NCBI GenBank assembly: GCA_003008705.1
Contig: PDUO01000025.1
Coordinates: forward strand, 871,709-935,708
Direction of reading: 5' to 3'
Length of the DNA stretch: 64,000 nucleotides
Source of the DNA: Pezicula radicicola
Taxonomy: Eukaryota > Ascomycota > Leotiomycetes > Helotiales > Dermateaceae
Shown: piece by piece, positions 1-11,400 of the stretch
Position numbering within the stretch: position 1 is the first letter of the stretch
Layout: every line of letters starts with the position of its first letter
Notes under the pieces: generated by a model
Databases searched by the model: none
Told to the model about the DNA's origin: nothing
Seen by the model: only the letters and a program-made list of their open reading frames with translations
Position numbers and translations under genes: made by a program

Positions 1-1133
1 TGTATGTTTTGTGAAATACAAAACCCTAGGCGATAGTTCTCGCTCCTGAAGTGTCCAGCCGCGAGAATTTAAGGGGCTTTGCACGAATAAACCGTCCCAA
101 TCCTGAGGCTTCTTGATCAAGACAGCTAAAGGCTCCGAAGGTCGGATACTGGTAATGCTATGTCTTCGAGACGACAAGATTGGAAGTTTTCGAAGCTCTG
201 GGAAGAAACCACCATGGCAATCGCTTGAGGCCGCTGGCGCAATCGTACAGAAGCTGTGCGAATACACCTTTCCCATCTCAGAAGATTCCCGTTGCCAGTC
301 AGTAGCGGAATTTTGAATGATGCATAACGAATCGATCCATAGATAACGACGGCCAAGTTTACGGGTCACTATGATGGCGTCCCGGAAGGTGCGTGGCAAG
401 GTTTGGATGGGAATCTTTTCCAAACGCATTGGCAATGAGACATCGGATGTTTTGGCAGCCTCTGGCATACTTCCAGATGGACCCCAACAATGACTAAGAG
501 CTACATACCGTAGATCTTCTGATTTGTGATCTTTGGTGTTTATCAGGCGTGGGTGAAGGCCAGACTGACCAACATCAATAAGTCTTGTAGGCTTGAAAGA
601 GACATCATACAGCCTCTGGCAGGTATCGTGACTTGAGACACACTTGTGGATCCATGAGGAGGCCAGAGAGAAGGCTGACTGGTCTAGCTGACTTTCTGGG
701 TAGAAGCAGCTAGATAGGGGATTGTCTGCAAAGAACTAAGCACTTTGAAGAGTAGCGGAAGATGGGAAGAACTATTAGATTGCAATGAGAGAGGGGATGG
801 AAGAATGTCATCTTACCAGAGTATTCGATATCAAAGACGAACTCAGGCCCGTGTTCTCCGATGCTCATAATGAGGCGAGGACGACCTCTGGAATAGCCTT
901 CACGAGAGATAGCGACTCGGAGAAAAGTCCCTGTGCTGGTCTGGCGTCCTCGTCGGGTCTACAGCACTGTGCAGCAAGGAGCAGAGCCTGCAATGCCCAC
1001 TTTCTGCCGATGCCTGGAGGCTTTTGACCGAGTCATGATGCAGGAAGAGCTGTTTTTCGTCGATGGGCTCACAGAATAGCGAGATGGGAATGTCGTAGCA
1101 TGCCTTACAGAGGTATTTGCTGTAGCTCGCCAT
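1..1133 (-). pseudogene. HET-domain (heterokaryon incompatibility) gene, 3' cut by window edge, apparent frameshift
   Basis: HET-domain proteins act in fungal non-self recognition. The N-terminus (from ATG 1133) has a CxxC pair (LCKAC) and the family-typical SAESGHCRLCSLL. After an intron at 726-816 (GTAAGA...TTTGCAG) the frame reads YVALSHCWG, LPRTFRDAI, YLWIDSLCIIQ and RGWTLQERELSPRVLYF, all HET signatures, and stays open to base 1. The exon upstream of that intron (FLRVAISREGYSRGRPRL to EYS) lies one frame away from the N-terminal part. No GT-AG pair of plausible length joins them; the only candidates are under 35 nt. I therefore see a one-base frameshift near 905-955, either real or an assembly error. 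An in-frame ATG at 1175 is an alternative start. The family call is firm; the broken state is less so. Confidence 0.75.
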
Positions 1134-1186
1134 GAATATTTGGACGTTTGAGAAGGGAGTGGTTGGCTCAAGCACTCATCTCAGCA

Positions 1187-1214
1187 GCATCATCATCATC
1201 ATCATCATCATCAT
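1187..1214. repeat. CAT trinucleotide microsatellite
   Basis: About nine tandem CAT units immediately upstream of the HET gene start. Confidence 0.9.
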
Positions 1215-1570
1215 GGCTTGAGCTGAAGCGTAACGGCCATAGAATTGATTACGAGTAGCGATGGCAAGTAATAGTTCCGAGGGAGGTTTCATGGCAATAA
1301 GAGTGGCCAAGTGGTGATGATGATGGCGATGTCGTGGTCGTTGTCGTTGCTGCTGGAGTGGTTGCTGGCTGCTGTTGTCAAGAGAGGGAAGTCAGATGCA
1401 ACATTTTGCTAAACACATGCATGCACGTGCGAGTAGGGCCAACTGTAGCGACCATAGCTGTCACTCCTCCCACTCCGCCGCATACCTCCTCACAGCACAT
1501 CGTTCCTTGACAATAATATATCTCCTCCGATAATGTCAATGTGTACTATCTGAAGACAAATACAATCAAC

Positions 1571-1611
1571 AAAACAAAACAAAACAAAACAAAACAAACC
1601 AAACCAAACCA
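1571..1611. repeat. AAAAC pentanucleotide microsatellite
   Basis: Five or more AAAAC units followed by degenerate AAACC units. Non-coding. Confidence 0.9.
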
Positions 1612-1962
1612 AGCAAGTCATTCAACAACACTCCTTTGCCTACTTCACATGTCGTACTCGTAGGTATTGATTGAGCTATGCCCGTTCAGGAAGGGCCATG
1701 CGAAGAGGAGCAACGGCGGGGCAAAATGTTGTGTGTGATGTGATGATAAGAAAGAAGCATATTGTGTTAACGGATCCAATTGGATTTAGATACGACGGTG
1801 CATAGCATAGCGAGGTAAGTATAAAGGTTGTCTACTCCCACTTTTTCTCTTTCTTCTTCTTCTTCTCCTTCTTACATCTAGACTAGATCTCTACCTTGTC
1901 TTCACATATATAGACAGATAAATACAGAGGAAGTGCAACACCACCCCTCACTCACCTCCATC

Positions 1963-4157
1963 ATGTCTACCCAACAGCTTTCTCTCCCCTTGGTTGGTGG
2001 AAAGCCCGGTCTTCAGCATCCTCTTGGTCCCTTGACGGCAGCTGAGATCACTGAGAGTGCTCGTCTGATTAAGGGCTTATGGCCTTCTGTGACTGATATC
2101 CAGTTCAAGAGCATCACCCTGCAGGAACCTAAGAAGACTGATCTCGTACCATTCCTGGCTGCTGAACATGCAGGCGGACAACTGCCCACGATTGAGCGAA
2201 GGAGTTTTGTTGTTTACTATATTCGTAATACTGTAAGTCAATAGTGGCTTGTAAAGTCTGAAACATGCTAATAACGCTCAAGGATAAACTCCACGAAGCT
2301 ATTGTTAGCTTAAGCCTGGGAAAGGTCGAGAGCAACTTTCGTCTTGGACCCAACGTGCATAGCAATGCCGATGGTGATGAGATTGTTCAAGTTGAGAGAA
2401 TTGCTCTTGAGGATCCCCGAGTTAAGGCAGAGATTGCAAAGCTCTGTCTGCCCGAGGGAACTGTGGTCATTAGCGACCCTTGGATTTATGGTAGGGAATC
2501 TCACGTCAAATTTACCTGACTGTATTGACATGCTATAGGCTCTGATGGAATCGATGATGGGCTGTTCACAGACGCGAAACGAATGTTCCAATGTTTCCTC
2601 TACCTCCTTGACCCAAACAACCCCACGGAGAGAGACAGTAATCACTATGCTATGCCAATAAGCATTTCACCAGTTGTCAGCGCCGAGACTATGAAAGTCA
2701 CTCGGATCGATTTCCTCCCCACAGGTGCCGATAACACAATCAAGGAACCAACGCCATACAAGGTCCAGCCTCCCAATGAATATATCCCCGAAGCTCAGAC
2801 GCTCCGCACTGATCTCAAGCCATTGAATGTCGTCCAGCCGGAAGGAGCCTCATTCCAAGTAACAAAGTACAGTGAGCAAGGCCATACTATCTCATGGCAG
2901 AAGTGGAATTTCAAAGTGGGCTTCAACCAACGGGAGGGAATGGTCCTTTACGATGTTCATTACGCTGGCCGTCCTCTCTTTTACAGACTGTCTCTCTCAG
3001 ACATGAATATTCCATATGCTGATCCCCGCCACCCATACCACAAGAAAGCTGCCTTCGATCTTGGTGATGCGGGGGCTGGTATTATGGCCAATAACCTCCA
3101 ATTGGGTTGTGACTGTCTTGGCTCTATCCACTATCTTTCGGCAGTGTTGAACGATGACAAGGGAAATCCACTTGCTATGCCTAATGTTGTCTGCATCCAC
3201 GAGCAGGACAACGGAATCGGATGGAAGCACACCAACTACCGCACAGGGAGAGCCGCAATTGTCCGGAACCGTGAGTTGGTGCTCCAATCTATCATCACTG
3301 TCTCGAACTACGAGTATATCCTCGCATTCCAGTTCAACCAAGCGGGAGAAGTTATGTACGAGGTCCGAGCCACTGGCATTCTCTCTACACAACCAATCGA
3401 TGAAGGAATCACCGTCCCTTGGGGAACTGTTGTTCACCCAGGTGTTCTGGCCGCCCATCATCAACATATTTTCTCCCTGCGTGTCGACCCTATGATCGAT
3501 GGGCCCAACAACCGTGTTGTCTACGACGAAGCACACCCAATGCCCCGTTCTGACTTTAACCCTCATGGTGTCGGTTATACCGTGACCGAAACTCCCATCA
3601 CAACATCAGGTGGTTACGATCTCGACTACGACGTCAACCGTACCTTCAAGATCCAAAATGCAGGCGTCAAGAACCCAGTCAATGGCAAATCTGTAGCCTA
3701 CAAGATTCACGTCCCACCATTCCAGAAGATGCTCGCAGATAAAGAGTCCTTCCACCATAAACGAGCTGAATTTGCAGATCACAACATCTACGTTACCTCC
3801 TACGCTGATGGTGAGCTTTACGCCGGTGGAAAATACACAAATCAGTCTCGCGGTGGTACTGGGGTCCGTAGCTGGGCTAACCGCAAGGACAATGTTCTCG
3901 ATACAAACCCAGTGGTCTGGGTCCAATTCGGTATCAACCACGTTCCCCGTATCGAGGACTTCCCAGTTATGCCCGTCGAAATCATTAAGGTTTCACTGAA
4001 GCCCGTCAACTTTTTCGACAAGAACCCAGCACTTGATGTTCCTCCTTCTGAACAGAGCTTCAACAAGAGCGTTGCTCTGTCTCCTGAAGAGGCAGTAGAG
4101 GCTGTCGTAGGACAGAAAGGAGAGGTATGCTGTGTCAAGGAGAACAGCAAACTATGA
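1963..4157 (+). CDS. Peroxisomal copper amine oxidase
   Basis: Oxidative deamination of primary amines to aldehyde, ammonia and H2O2, using copper and a self-made topaquinone (TPQ). Exons are 1963-2232, 2283-2490 and 2539-4157, giving 698 residues. The motif NYEY supplies the TPQ precursor tyrosine (about residue 417). The catalytic base is Asp about 333 in FDLGDAGAG. Copper ligands are HQH (about 467 and 469) and the His of INHVPRIEDFPVMP (about 627). The last residues are ENSKL, a PTS1 peroxisomal signal consistent with an H2O2 producer kept beside catalase. Length and motif spacing fit the fungal family (Hansenula AMO type). The start lies just after a CT-rich tract and opens MSTQQLSLPL. 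Introns 1 and 2 are 50 and 48 nt. It appears fully intact. Confidence 0.95.
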
Positions 4158-5173
4158 TTGTGTTGAGATATAAAATAATACTTAACGAAAATAAAATGGG
4201 AAGGTAGGATATCAACGGCGTTCAGGATAACGGGCATATATTTATCGGGAGAATGGCTAGCTACTAAAGTGTACGGTATAAGATAGACGTAGCTCAAAGT
4301 CATGCAGAAATATTGTACTCCAAATTTTGGTCCTTCCTGTGCATTTTTTAACCTACAATAAACCTCCCCCCTTTCAGCCATCTAAAATATACTCACCTCC
4401 GTCCCGCTCCCTCGACCCAAAAAGACGTGGAACTTACTCTAACAAACATCACCATTCAGCAACTTAAACTTAACAACTCTTCAGAAAGAACACAATACCA
4501 CCTTCGCACTTGTAACATGCATTGTCTGATAGATACTTTACATTAAAGCTACACACCAGGCTACTGTAAAAGTTCTCTCTTCCCCACCCTCATTTAATCT
4601 GTACGTATGCAGCTATATGCACACAACAGAGGTATAATTCAGCTTCTTCTTCAGCTTCAGCATCTTCTCATTCCAGGTTCGCTAAATAACAGCCAGCTCC
4701 ATCACGCAAAATGCAACCATCAACCAACCAACTAGCAAAACTCGAATTCAAATGCTGCAAATGCTGCAAATGCAATGCCAAAGCGATAATCTGGCTTCGA
4801 CAAATAACACGCCCCCTCAGTCAATCAAAACCAAATCAAAATAAACGACCCTTCCATGTCCATAGGTATCCATGCAATGCAATGCAATAAAGTAAAGAGC
4901 CAAGCCAAGCCAAGACAAATTCCGCTTGCTTGCTCAACCATAGTAGAAGACTCCGTACTCCGATAGACGGCCGTAAAAAAAAAAAAAAAAAACTTCGCAG
5001 CATCTGATCGATGCGATCAATCAATTCGTTGAGGGTGCCCAATAAATATCCTCGGCAAATCCCAGTACACCACCCACCCGCAAAAAATGCATCATATCAG
5101 CAAGAGTAAACAAAACTCCGTTTCCATGCCGTTTTCCTTTTCATTTCCACATTCCACGTCCCTGCCACCCATC
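4158..5173. other. Intergenic region between convergent genes
   Basis: No supported gene. Contains an A-run at about 4976-4992 and a short ATGCTGCAA duplication near 4751-4772. Should hold the terminators of the amine oxidase and of the converging Zn2Cys6 gene. Confidence 0.6.
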
Positions 5174-7510
5174 CTACAATTGATTTAGAAAGCCACCAGA
5201 CTCCGCGAATCGAGTTTGATAGACACGCAGATCCGCCCAATTTCTCAGCTCTTCTTCCTCATCAACTTCTCCCATGCCATTGTCGCTACGTATGCCAGGG
5301 CTAACTCGCTCAAGCTTCATCAAGACGTCCAGGAAGCGGCCAAGATATTCCTCGCTCTTGATCGCAAGTGGTCCTTTTCTATTCTGGGGGGTATCAAGAA
5401 GAGTCGATGCGATTTGTCGGATCTTGTTGATCTGATGACACGTTAGTGGGATAATTTTTTTTTCAGAAGGGATTAGGTCACTTACAAAGCTTCCTCCATT
5501 CGGCTCCATGTTAACTTGGTTTATGCTCCCAAGTACTTGCAGGAGATCCGTGACAATATTTTCTCTCTCGTTGACCACGTGTGTCTCCACCTGATCAAAA
5601 TTGCTTGTCGATGTCTTTGGAAGAATGCCATCCAGACCGCTCGCCATTAAACCTGGTGAATTTTGACCGGAGTTGCCATCATGATTTGCCGTCATCTGAT
5701 TATATGCATCCTGTAAATTCCAGTACTTTTCGACGATATATGATCGCGTTCCAAGTTGACTAGCGTAAATGTTTGCCTTCTGGATTTCAAACTGCAACCG
5801 TCTTCGAGCTTCGAGGCCATCTCCGGGCGCATATTGACGTTGTAGTCCTTGTTGATGGGGTATCGGGGGAAAGTATTGTCGATCAAATTCACCACCCTGC
5901 GAGCCGGGTTGGAGGACAAGCTCTCGTGGGGCCAAATCCAAAGTACGCTTTACAGCACGCAGGCACTCTCCTAGAACACGCTTCTGCCTATGCCAGTCAA
6001 AGACTTCATCGATGCCATATGCCATTTCCATTGTTGCAAGTGGTGTACATGTCATATAAATTTGAATCCCCAGGTTAAACCCGGTAAGCTTGGATACGAT
6101 TCCTGGCGGCTGCGGATCGACGTGATCGACATAGATGTACTCATCGTCAACTTCTAGTGGCAGGGGTGGATATGGTTCGTTTGGTGTGGGAGGTGCTATT
6201 AGAAGCTCGCCGAAACTTGCTCCAAGTTGTTGCATAGATCTTAAAGAAGTCAGCTAAATCCTCTAAACAGCAACGCAATACTAACCTGATCCCCACAAAC
6301 ATGATCCAGAACACCCTGCGTCCAATTTCCTGCCTAATGAAATCCATTGGTTCCGATTGCTGTTGTTCGAAGACGCCGTCTCCTCCATAAGCCATAGGCA
6401 AAGCACCAACTGATAGATATCCGGGTTCCTTCAGCTTATGCGCGCCAATTACTCTTGCGATATTAAGAGTCTCGCCAAAATATAATCTGCATTGCTTCCA
6501 ATTAAACGTATATGCAGCTGCTAGACCCAGGAAATAACTTGTTGTTGCATCATAGACTGAAAGGTCTTTGTCCAGGTAGCCAGCTCCACGCGCCTCGACG
6601 GCGACTTTGTGGCATCGTTCGACTAAGCTAATTGATGTTGGAAATAGTGTTTCGCGATGCTGCGCCTTCAGATGTAATCGTGGTTTCCGGGGAAATGAGG
6701 CGACTAGAACTCCAACCATAGATGCAAGCAACGCCAGGAAAGAGGGGTTATTCAAGTCCTCCCTACATTTGAATGCTGCGCGAAACGAAGGCTCGTGGGG
6801 GAAGGGCGCAAGAGGATGGATGTATGTGAAGAAGTCGTCTACCAGCAGCTCTAGGGTTGAAAACGGGCATATAGACTCGGCAGAGAGAACGGCGTGGGAG
6901 GAGAAAGAAGCGAGGGTAGCAGCGACATTATTTGGTGATGTAGGAGAAGAGAAACCGCCGCCAGGCGACTCGAGTCTGCGCTTCTTGATTGCTTCCGCGT
7001 GTCGATTTGGTGGTCCTCGCCGCCGACTGGGTCGCTCGAACGTACATGGGATATCTAATGCGGCGCAAGCTCGACATGGTGGACCAGACTCATCGCACTG
7101 CGCAAAAAAAACATTAGTACTTAAGAAGCGCAATCCACTTTGATTCCAATTGAGCTCCCCAGTAAGCCTACCTTCACCTTGCGAATACTGCAGGAATCGC
7201 AGGCTTTGCGCAGTCGATTGCCCTTCTCTTTTTCATTTCCCGACGTATTACTCTGGCCCTGCATATCAGCATTGTGGCCATTCGCATTCGCCTGCCCATT
7301 ATACTGCTGGTGCTGGATGTGCGGGGACGGTTGCTGTGGTTGTTGGTGGTGTTGGGGCTGTTGTGGGTGAGGTTGGTATTCGTAGGATGGTTGTGGTTCG
7401 TATTTTTGCTGTGGATGATGCGGTATAGCATCCATTCCCCCACCACCTGGGCCATGGAGCTGTGGATGGTGCTGTTGGTAGTTGTTCCCGGCTGACTGTG
7501 TGTATGACAT
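5174..7510 (-). CDS. Zn2Cys6 transcription factor with fungal-specific middle domain
   Basis: Nuclear DNA-binding regulator of unknown target. Exons on the minus strand are 7510-7172, 7097-6286, 6239-5486 and 5431-5174, giving 720 residues. The first 90 residues are rich in Gln, His, Pro and Asn, an activation-type low-complexity stretch. The zinc cluster is split by intron 1: Cys104 and Cys107 (ACDSC) lie in exon 1, Cys114, 121, 124 and 131 (CDESGPPCRACAALDIPC) in exon 2. A basic linker RRRGPPNRHAEAIKKRR follows. The middle part (LLVDDFFTYIHPLAPFPHEP) matches the fungal_trans region. The 54-nt third intron is in frame (GTAAGT...CTAAC...CAG), so its retention would add 18 residues without a stop. 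It sits beside the 9-kb non-coding stretch, so its promoter may be very long. Confidence 0.85.
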
Positions 7511-8480
7511 CGTTCCTGCGTAATGCTGGTGCTGCTGGGTCTGCGTGCTTGCTTGGCCGGCGAGAAGTCGGGAGATTTTCCAGACTAGATTTATTTATTT
7601 ATTTTATTTTCTTTCGTTTTTCGTTTGGGGTTCGCTGGTGGCGGACTCGGGGCGCAGGTAGTACGTAGGGTACGGGTACACACACGGTAGAATGGTGGTA
7701 CTTTCGTACAGCTTCGCAGCACGGGAGTTGTGCGGTTGTGCGGTTGTGTGGCGGGAGCTCGTCGTCAAGTTGGGGCGAAGGAGGGGGGAATAATGCGAGC
7801 CAGAGGTGGGCAGTGGAGGAGGGCGACTTATCCGGGATATATGAACGTGGTGTGGTGCAGGACGTCAAGTCAAGAGTCGCGCGCCAGCCTTTACAGCCTT
7901 GCCCACAAAAACAGCTCAGTCCCTCCCTGGAGGGCTAGTACCTGAGCTAAATTACTTTCCCAGGCGTCGTTCAAGGTGTCAAGGCCTCAACTCCAACTTT
8001 TTCACCTTTGCTGCCTCTTGATTTGCGTGCGCCTATTCACGTCTACCTAGTATTGTGAGGCCCTGCGCGGTCCCCAAAAATTTGACTTTTTTTCTGCTGG
8101 TCGAGGGTAGGAAATCGGACAGGGGAGTGAGGAGACAGGGTTTCTGAGGGACGACGCGCTGCGCTACGCTACGGACTTGAGCGTTGATCGACGACAAGGG
8201 ACAGGCACAGGCGACGACGAGGGTGCTCGAGGGAAGAAGCCTCAAGCATGAAAGAGAGGTGATGTGACTTGAGTAAGGGCCAATATACGAATATCGAGCC
8301 AAAATTAACGGGGCTTGGTTGGGGGAGGATCTGAGATGATGAAGGAGGAGGAAGAGGAAGGGGAAGGGGAGGAGAGGAGAGGAGAAGTCTAGAGAGACCA
8401 GTGCAAATGATACCGTATCGTATGCGGGTCTGTTCACTGATCAGGTACAGAGACTCAGAGAGAGAGAGAGAGAGAGCCTA
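7511..8480 (-). promoter_or_regulatory. Likely 5' leader and promoter of the Zn2Cys6 gene
   Basis: No open frame of quality. On the minus strand this region is pyrimidine-rich (TC tracts around 8330-8390), as in fungal promoters and long leaders. A (GA)n run ends it at about 8458-8476. Assignment is by position only. Confidence 0.4.
8458..8476. repeat. GA dinucleotide microsatellite
   Basis: About nine GA units in non-coding DNA. Confidence 0.9.
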
Positions 8481-11400
8481 GAGGGTGCATGGGGAGGGAC
8501 GGAGTATCCATTCAGTAAATTCACTAACTCCTAGGTACAGCACTGCACTGCACGCACCACATCGTCATTTTTTCACCGTTGGTGAGCCGTACTTCACATG
8601 TGCCTGCTACTTACTGCCTTCTCGAAGACTCGTCGAACAGTACCAGAAGCACCAGGAAGTCTTCTGGAACGACGGGTCGTTCTCAGGCTAACCTCATTGC
8701 CCTCTTACTCGTGTGCTTTGGCGGTGCGTATAGTACGGTACTCCGTACGCAGTGCTCGTGCCCATACTTAGCGGGTCCCATCCACAGAGAGAGAGACGCA
8801 TTATTATTGCGGTGAGAAGTGGACTACTGTGGATTACTGAGTGACTTGTACAGTACGGAAGAGTAGGTACTGGTACTGGATTATTTTATTGCGCTGGGTT
8901 CCGAATCCAATCACCCCTCCATATCTGCACTCTCGACACATAACGACATGGATCACGATTTGGATGGGCAGAGCATGGCCAGGCGAGCATTACCAGGGCT
9001 CCAGGGCATAGATGATGGTGCAGACATTGAGCACTTAAGGTTTGCGCTAACCCCCCTCCAGAGCACGTTGTTGACAGTCCACGACGACGGGCGAGCAATC
9101 CTCAAACACACATACGAGTCAGAGGCACCTCGTTAGTCGAGCTGGACATTGCAGTATGATTCCACTGCAGCGTCCCTACCAGTCGGTATTCCCAGAAGGG
9201 GAAAGCAATAGGATAGTTGTCCGTTTTAGAAACTTGAAGAACAGGTAGTTGGCACTTCCTCTACGGCACACCCCCAGGCCAAAGGATCGAATGCCTGCGC
9301 GGTACTTGTCGTCACTGTCACATCACACCAGGAGAATTCTCCGGATCCTCACACAGCCTCTCAGGGACGACCTTAATATAACCATCCTGTTATTGCGGCA
9401 TGGCACGAACACCCCCCAAGATAAATCAAGACAGCCTTACGACTTTTCCGTAGGGAAAATCCTGTCTGCAGTGACCAACAAACATCAGCTCATCAGCCTC
9501 ATTTGGCTTTCCCCCAAGCCCATACTAGGTGCGAAAGGTACATCAGTATGAGTAGGAAGCACCATCATAGTAATGTCATTATGCGAAGCCCATGCGAGAA
9601 GGAAGACCTTAAGTCCTGACTGACTCTTCATGGCTCGCAAGTTACGGTGACAACATTTGCAAGGGTAGCGGAGAGGTCGTTGGCTGAGACTCAAGCTGTA
9701 TGGACATTCATTTAAAGTAGGTAACAGATATACTTTCGATTATTTTTTCGTCGAGAGATGGTTATATTGGCAAATACGGTGGCTACGGACGTCCACGGAC
9801 GTCCGATACTGAGCCACGAACAGGCTGGTAAAGCTAGGTCTGACAGACATGTGTGCCAGTCCCGTCACCACCGAGTAAGCCACGGCATCTTCCATCTCTA
9901 CACCATTATTTATGATTGTTATAGCCATCATCGACAGCACATTGACCCTTCGTTCTACAATCACAGCACAATATCAATGCTGCCAATAATAATATGGACA
10001 ATGGATAACACCAGGCCATGGGCCGCAAGACGGTACTGAATCGATTGCTCGGGTAGTGGAGGAGGTGCTTAGCAACGTACAGGTCTAGCGGCGGGAAGGA
10101 TTATCTTCTAGAAGAGCCAAGGATCCAAGATAGCGCAATAGAAGAAAATGGATCGAACCAATAATTGGTGGTCCCAAGTCTCTTTGTGCAGACATCACTC
10201 CACTCCGGTTTCCACGATTCGTCGGTATTTTGCCATAGTGTGTGTATTGGAATATGTATCATGCATGCTGCAAGGTGCCAAAAGACGCACGGCGGTCAAG
10301 CCGGGTCACCGCCAGACGCCAACAGACGCCGAGCAGCATCTTGTAATGGATTAGATGCGGGTACAGCGGGCAGCAGGAACAACTTGCCTGGCCGTCTCCT
10401 TATTGCCATCGTCCTACGAAGTAGTCTCCTCGTCACAGCCGATCAGATCTCGAAAGAGGCGGTTGAGTTCGTGCGGGAAGACCCAGTCTTATCACCATCA
10501 CTAGGCCACTACGGTAGTAGGCATGGGGGGCTTGGGAACGGGAGTGGAGGAAATCCTCTTTTCCCATAAACTTTGATTGATTAAGGCTGACTTTTGAGTA
10601 GCGATGCACTCAATAACTGACCTGATCCAAGAGAAGAGAGAAGCTAAAATTATTAAACTAGCTTGCCTATCCGTACTCGAGTATGCACGGGAAACGGTCC
10701 ACCCGCTTGACTGCAGCGCTGGTTGACGGTTGGATTGGCAAAGGGCCGACTCGAGCATCTCCAGTCTCCAGTTCGAGAAAGCTAACAAAACTCCACGTTC
10801 TCCAAGTATAATCCCTTTGCGGGCCTCGTGCACGTTTCAACTTCGTCCCTACGTGCCATAAGCTCGTTGTACACCATTCAAGCTTTTTGCCACGGAGAAG
10901 GGCGAAAAAGAGGCTGAAGTCAAAAACAAAAACAAAATGGAAAAAGTCAAAAGATGTATCATCAAAGCATCGCATCGTCAACCCCGAGGCCTTGCGCTTA
11001 TATGTTCTCCCGTGTAAAGTTGTACTGTAGGTCGTCGGTGTGTCTTGTGTGTCTCTTGTCGGGGAGGAAAGTCAAACGCGAGACGGGTTCGGGGGGGGGC
11101 GCTCTCCCCAATTTCCAAACCAAGGGCATGGGAATTATCCACGTGATGAGGAGGGAGGGTCCTAGAGCAAGCAGGGGCAATTCAGCAGTTTATCCCAATT
11201 TCCTGGCCCCCTTGACCGGCACAAGGACCCTGAAAATTGGTGGATAAGGGGATTAAGCAGAGCGACGGGAGGGTCCAGCATGCTGTTTCTCGGAGACATC
11301 CGAGCAAGGGGGGGACTCAAGTCTCAAGGTGACCACAGCAGAGACGTGCCCAGCCATATCCCTACCCTGCTCCCTTTGGCAACGTTGGTTGGGAAAAAGA

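Larger units (their letters stand above)
1134..1962. other. Intergenic, shared 5' region of HET gene and amine oxidase, with simple repeats
   Basis: No supported gene. Holds a CAT trinucleotide run at about 1187-1214, an AAAAC pentanucleotide run drifting into AAACC at about 1571-1611, and a CT-rich tract at about 1840-1875 just before the amine oxidase start, typical of fungal core promoters. Confidence 0.7.

Noticed and set aside
2997..3566. 189-codon minus-strand frame inside the amine oxidase
   Set aside because: Antisense shadow of a highly conserved coding exon with no family resemblance.
4976..4992. A-run as evidence of a retroposed poly(A) tail
   Set aside because: No target-site duplication or retrogene body next to it; a simple homopolymer explains it.
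5432..5485. Treating 5174-6239 as one uninterrupted exon
   Set aside because: The 54-nt segment has a consensus GTAAGT donor, CTAAC branch and CAG acceptor; being in frame makes it look coding.
10165..10569. 134-codon plus-strand open frame in the gene-free region
   Set aside because: No domain, signal or intron logic; composition looks random. The same applies to the frames at 8033-8437, 11906-12301, 12792-13157 and 14078-14428.
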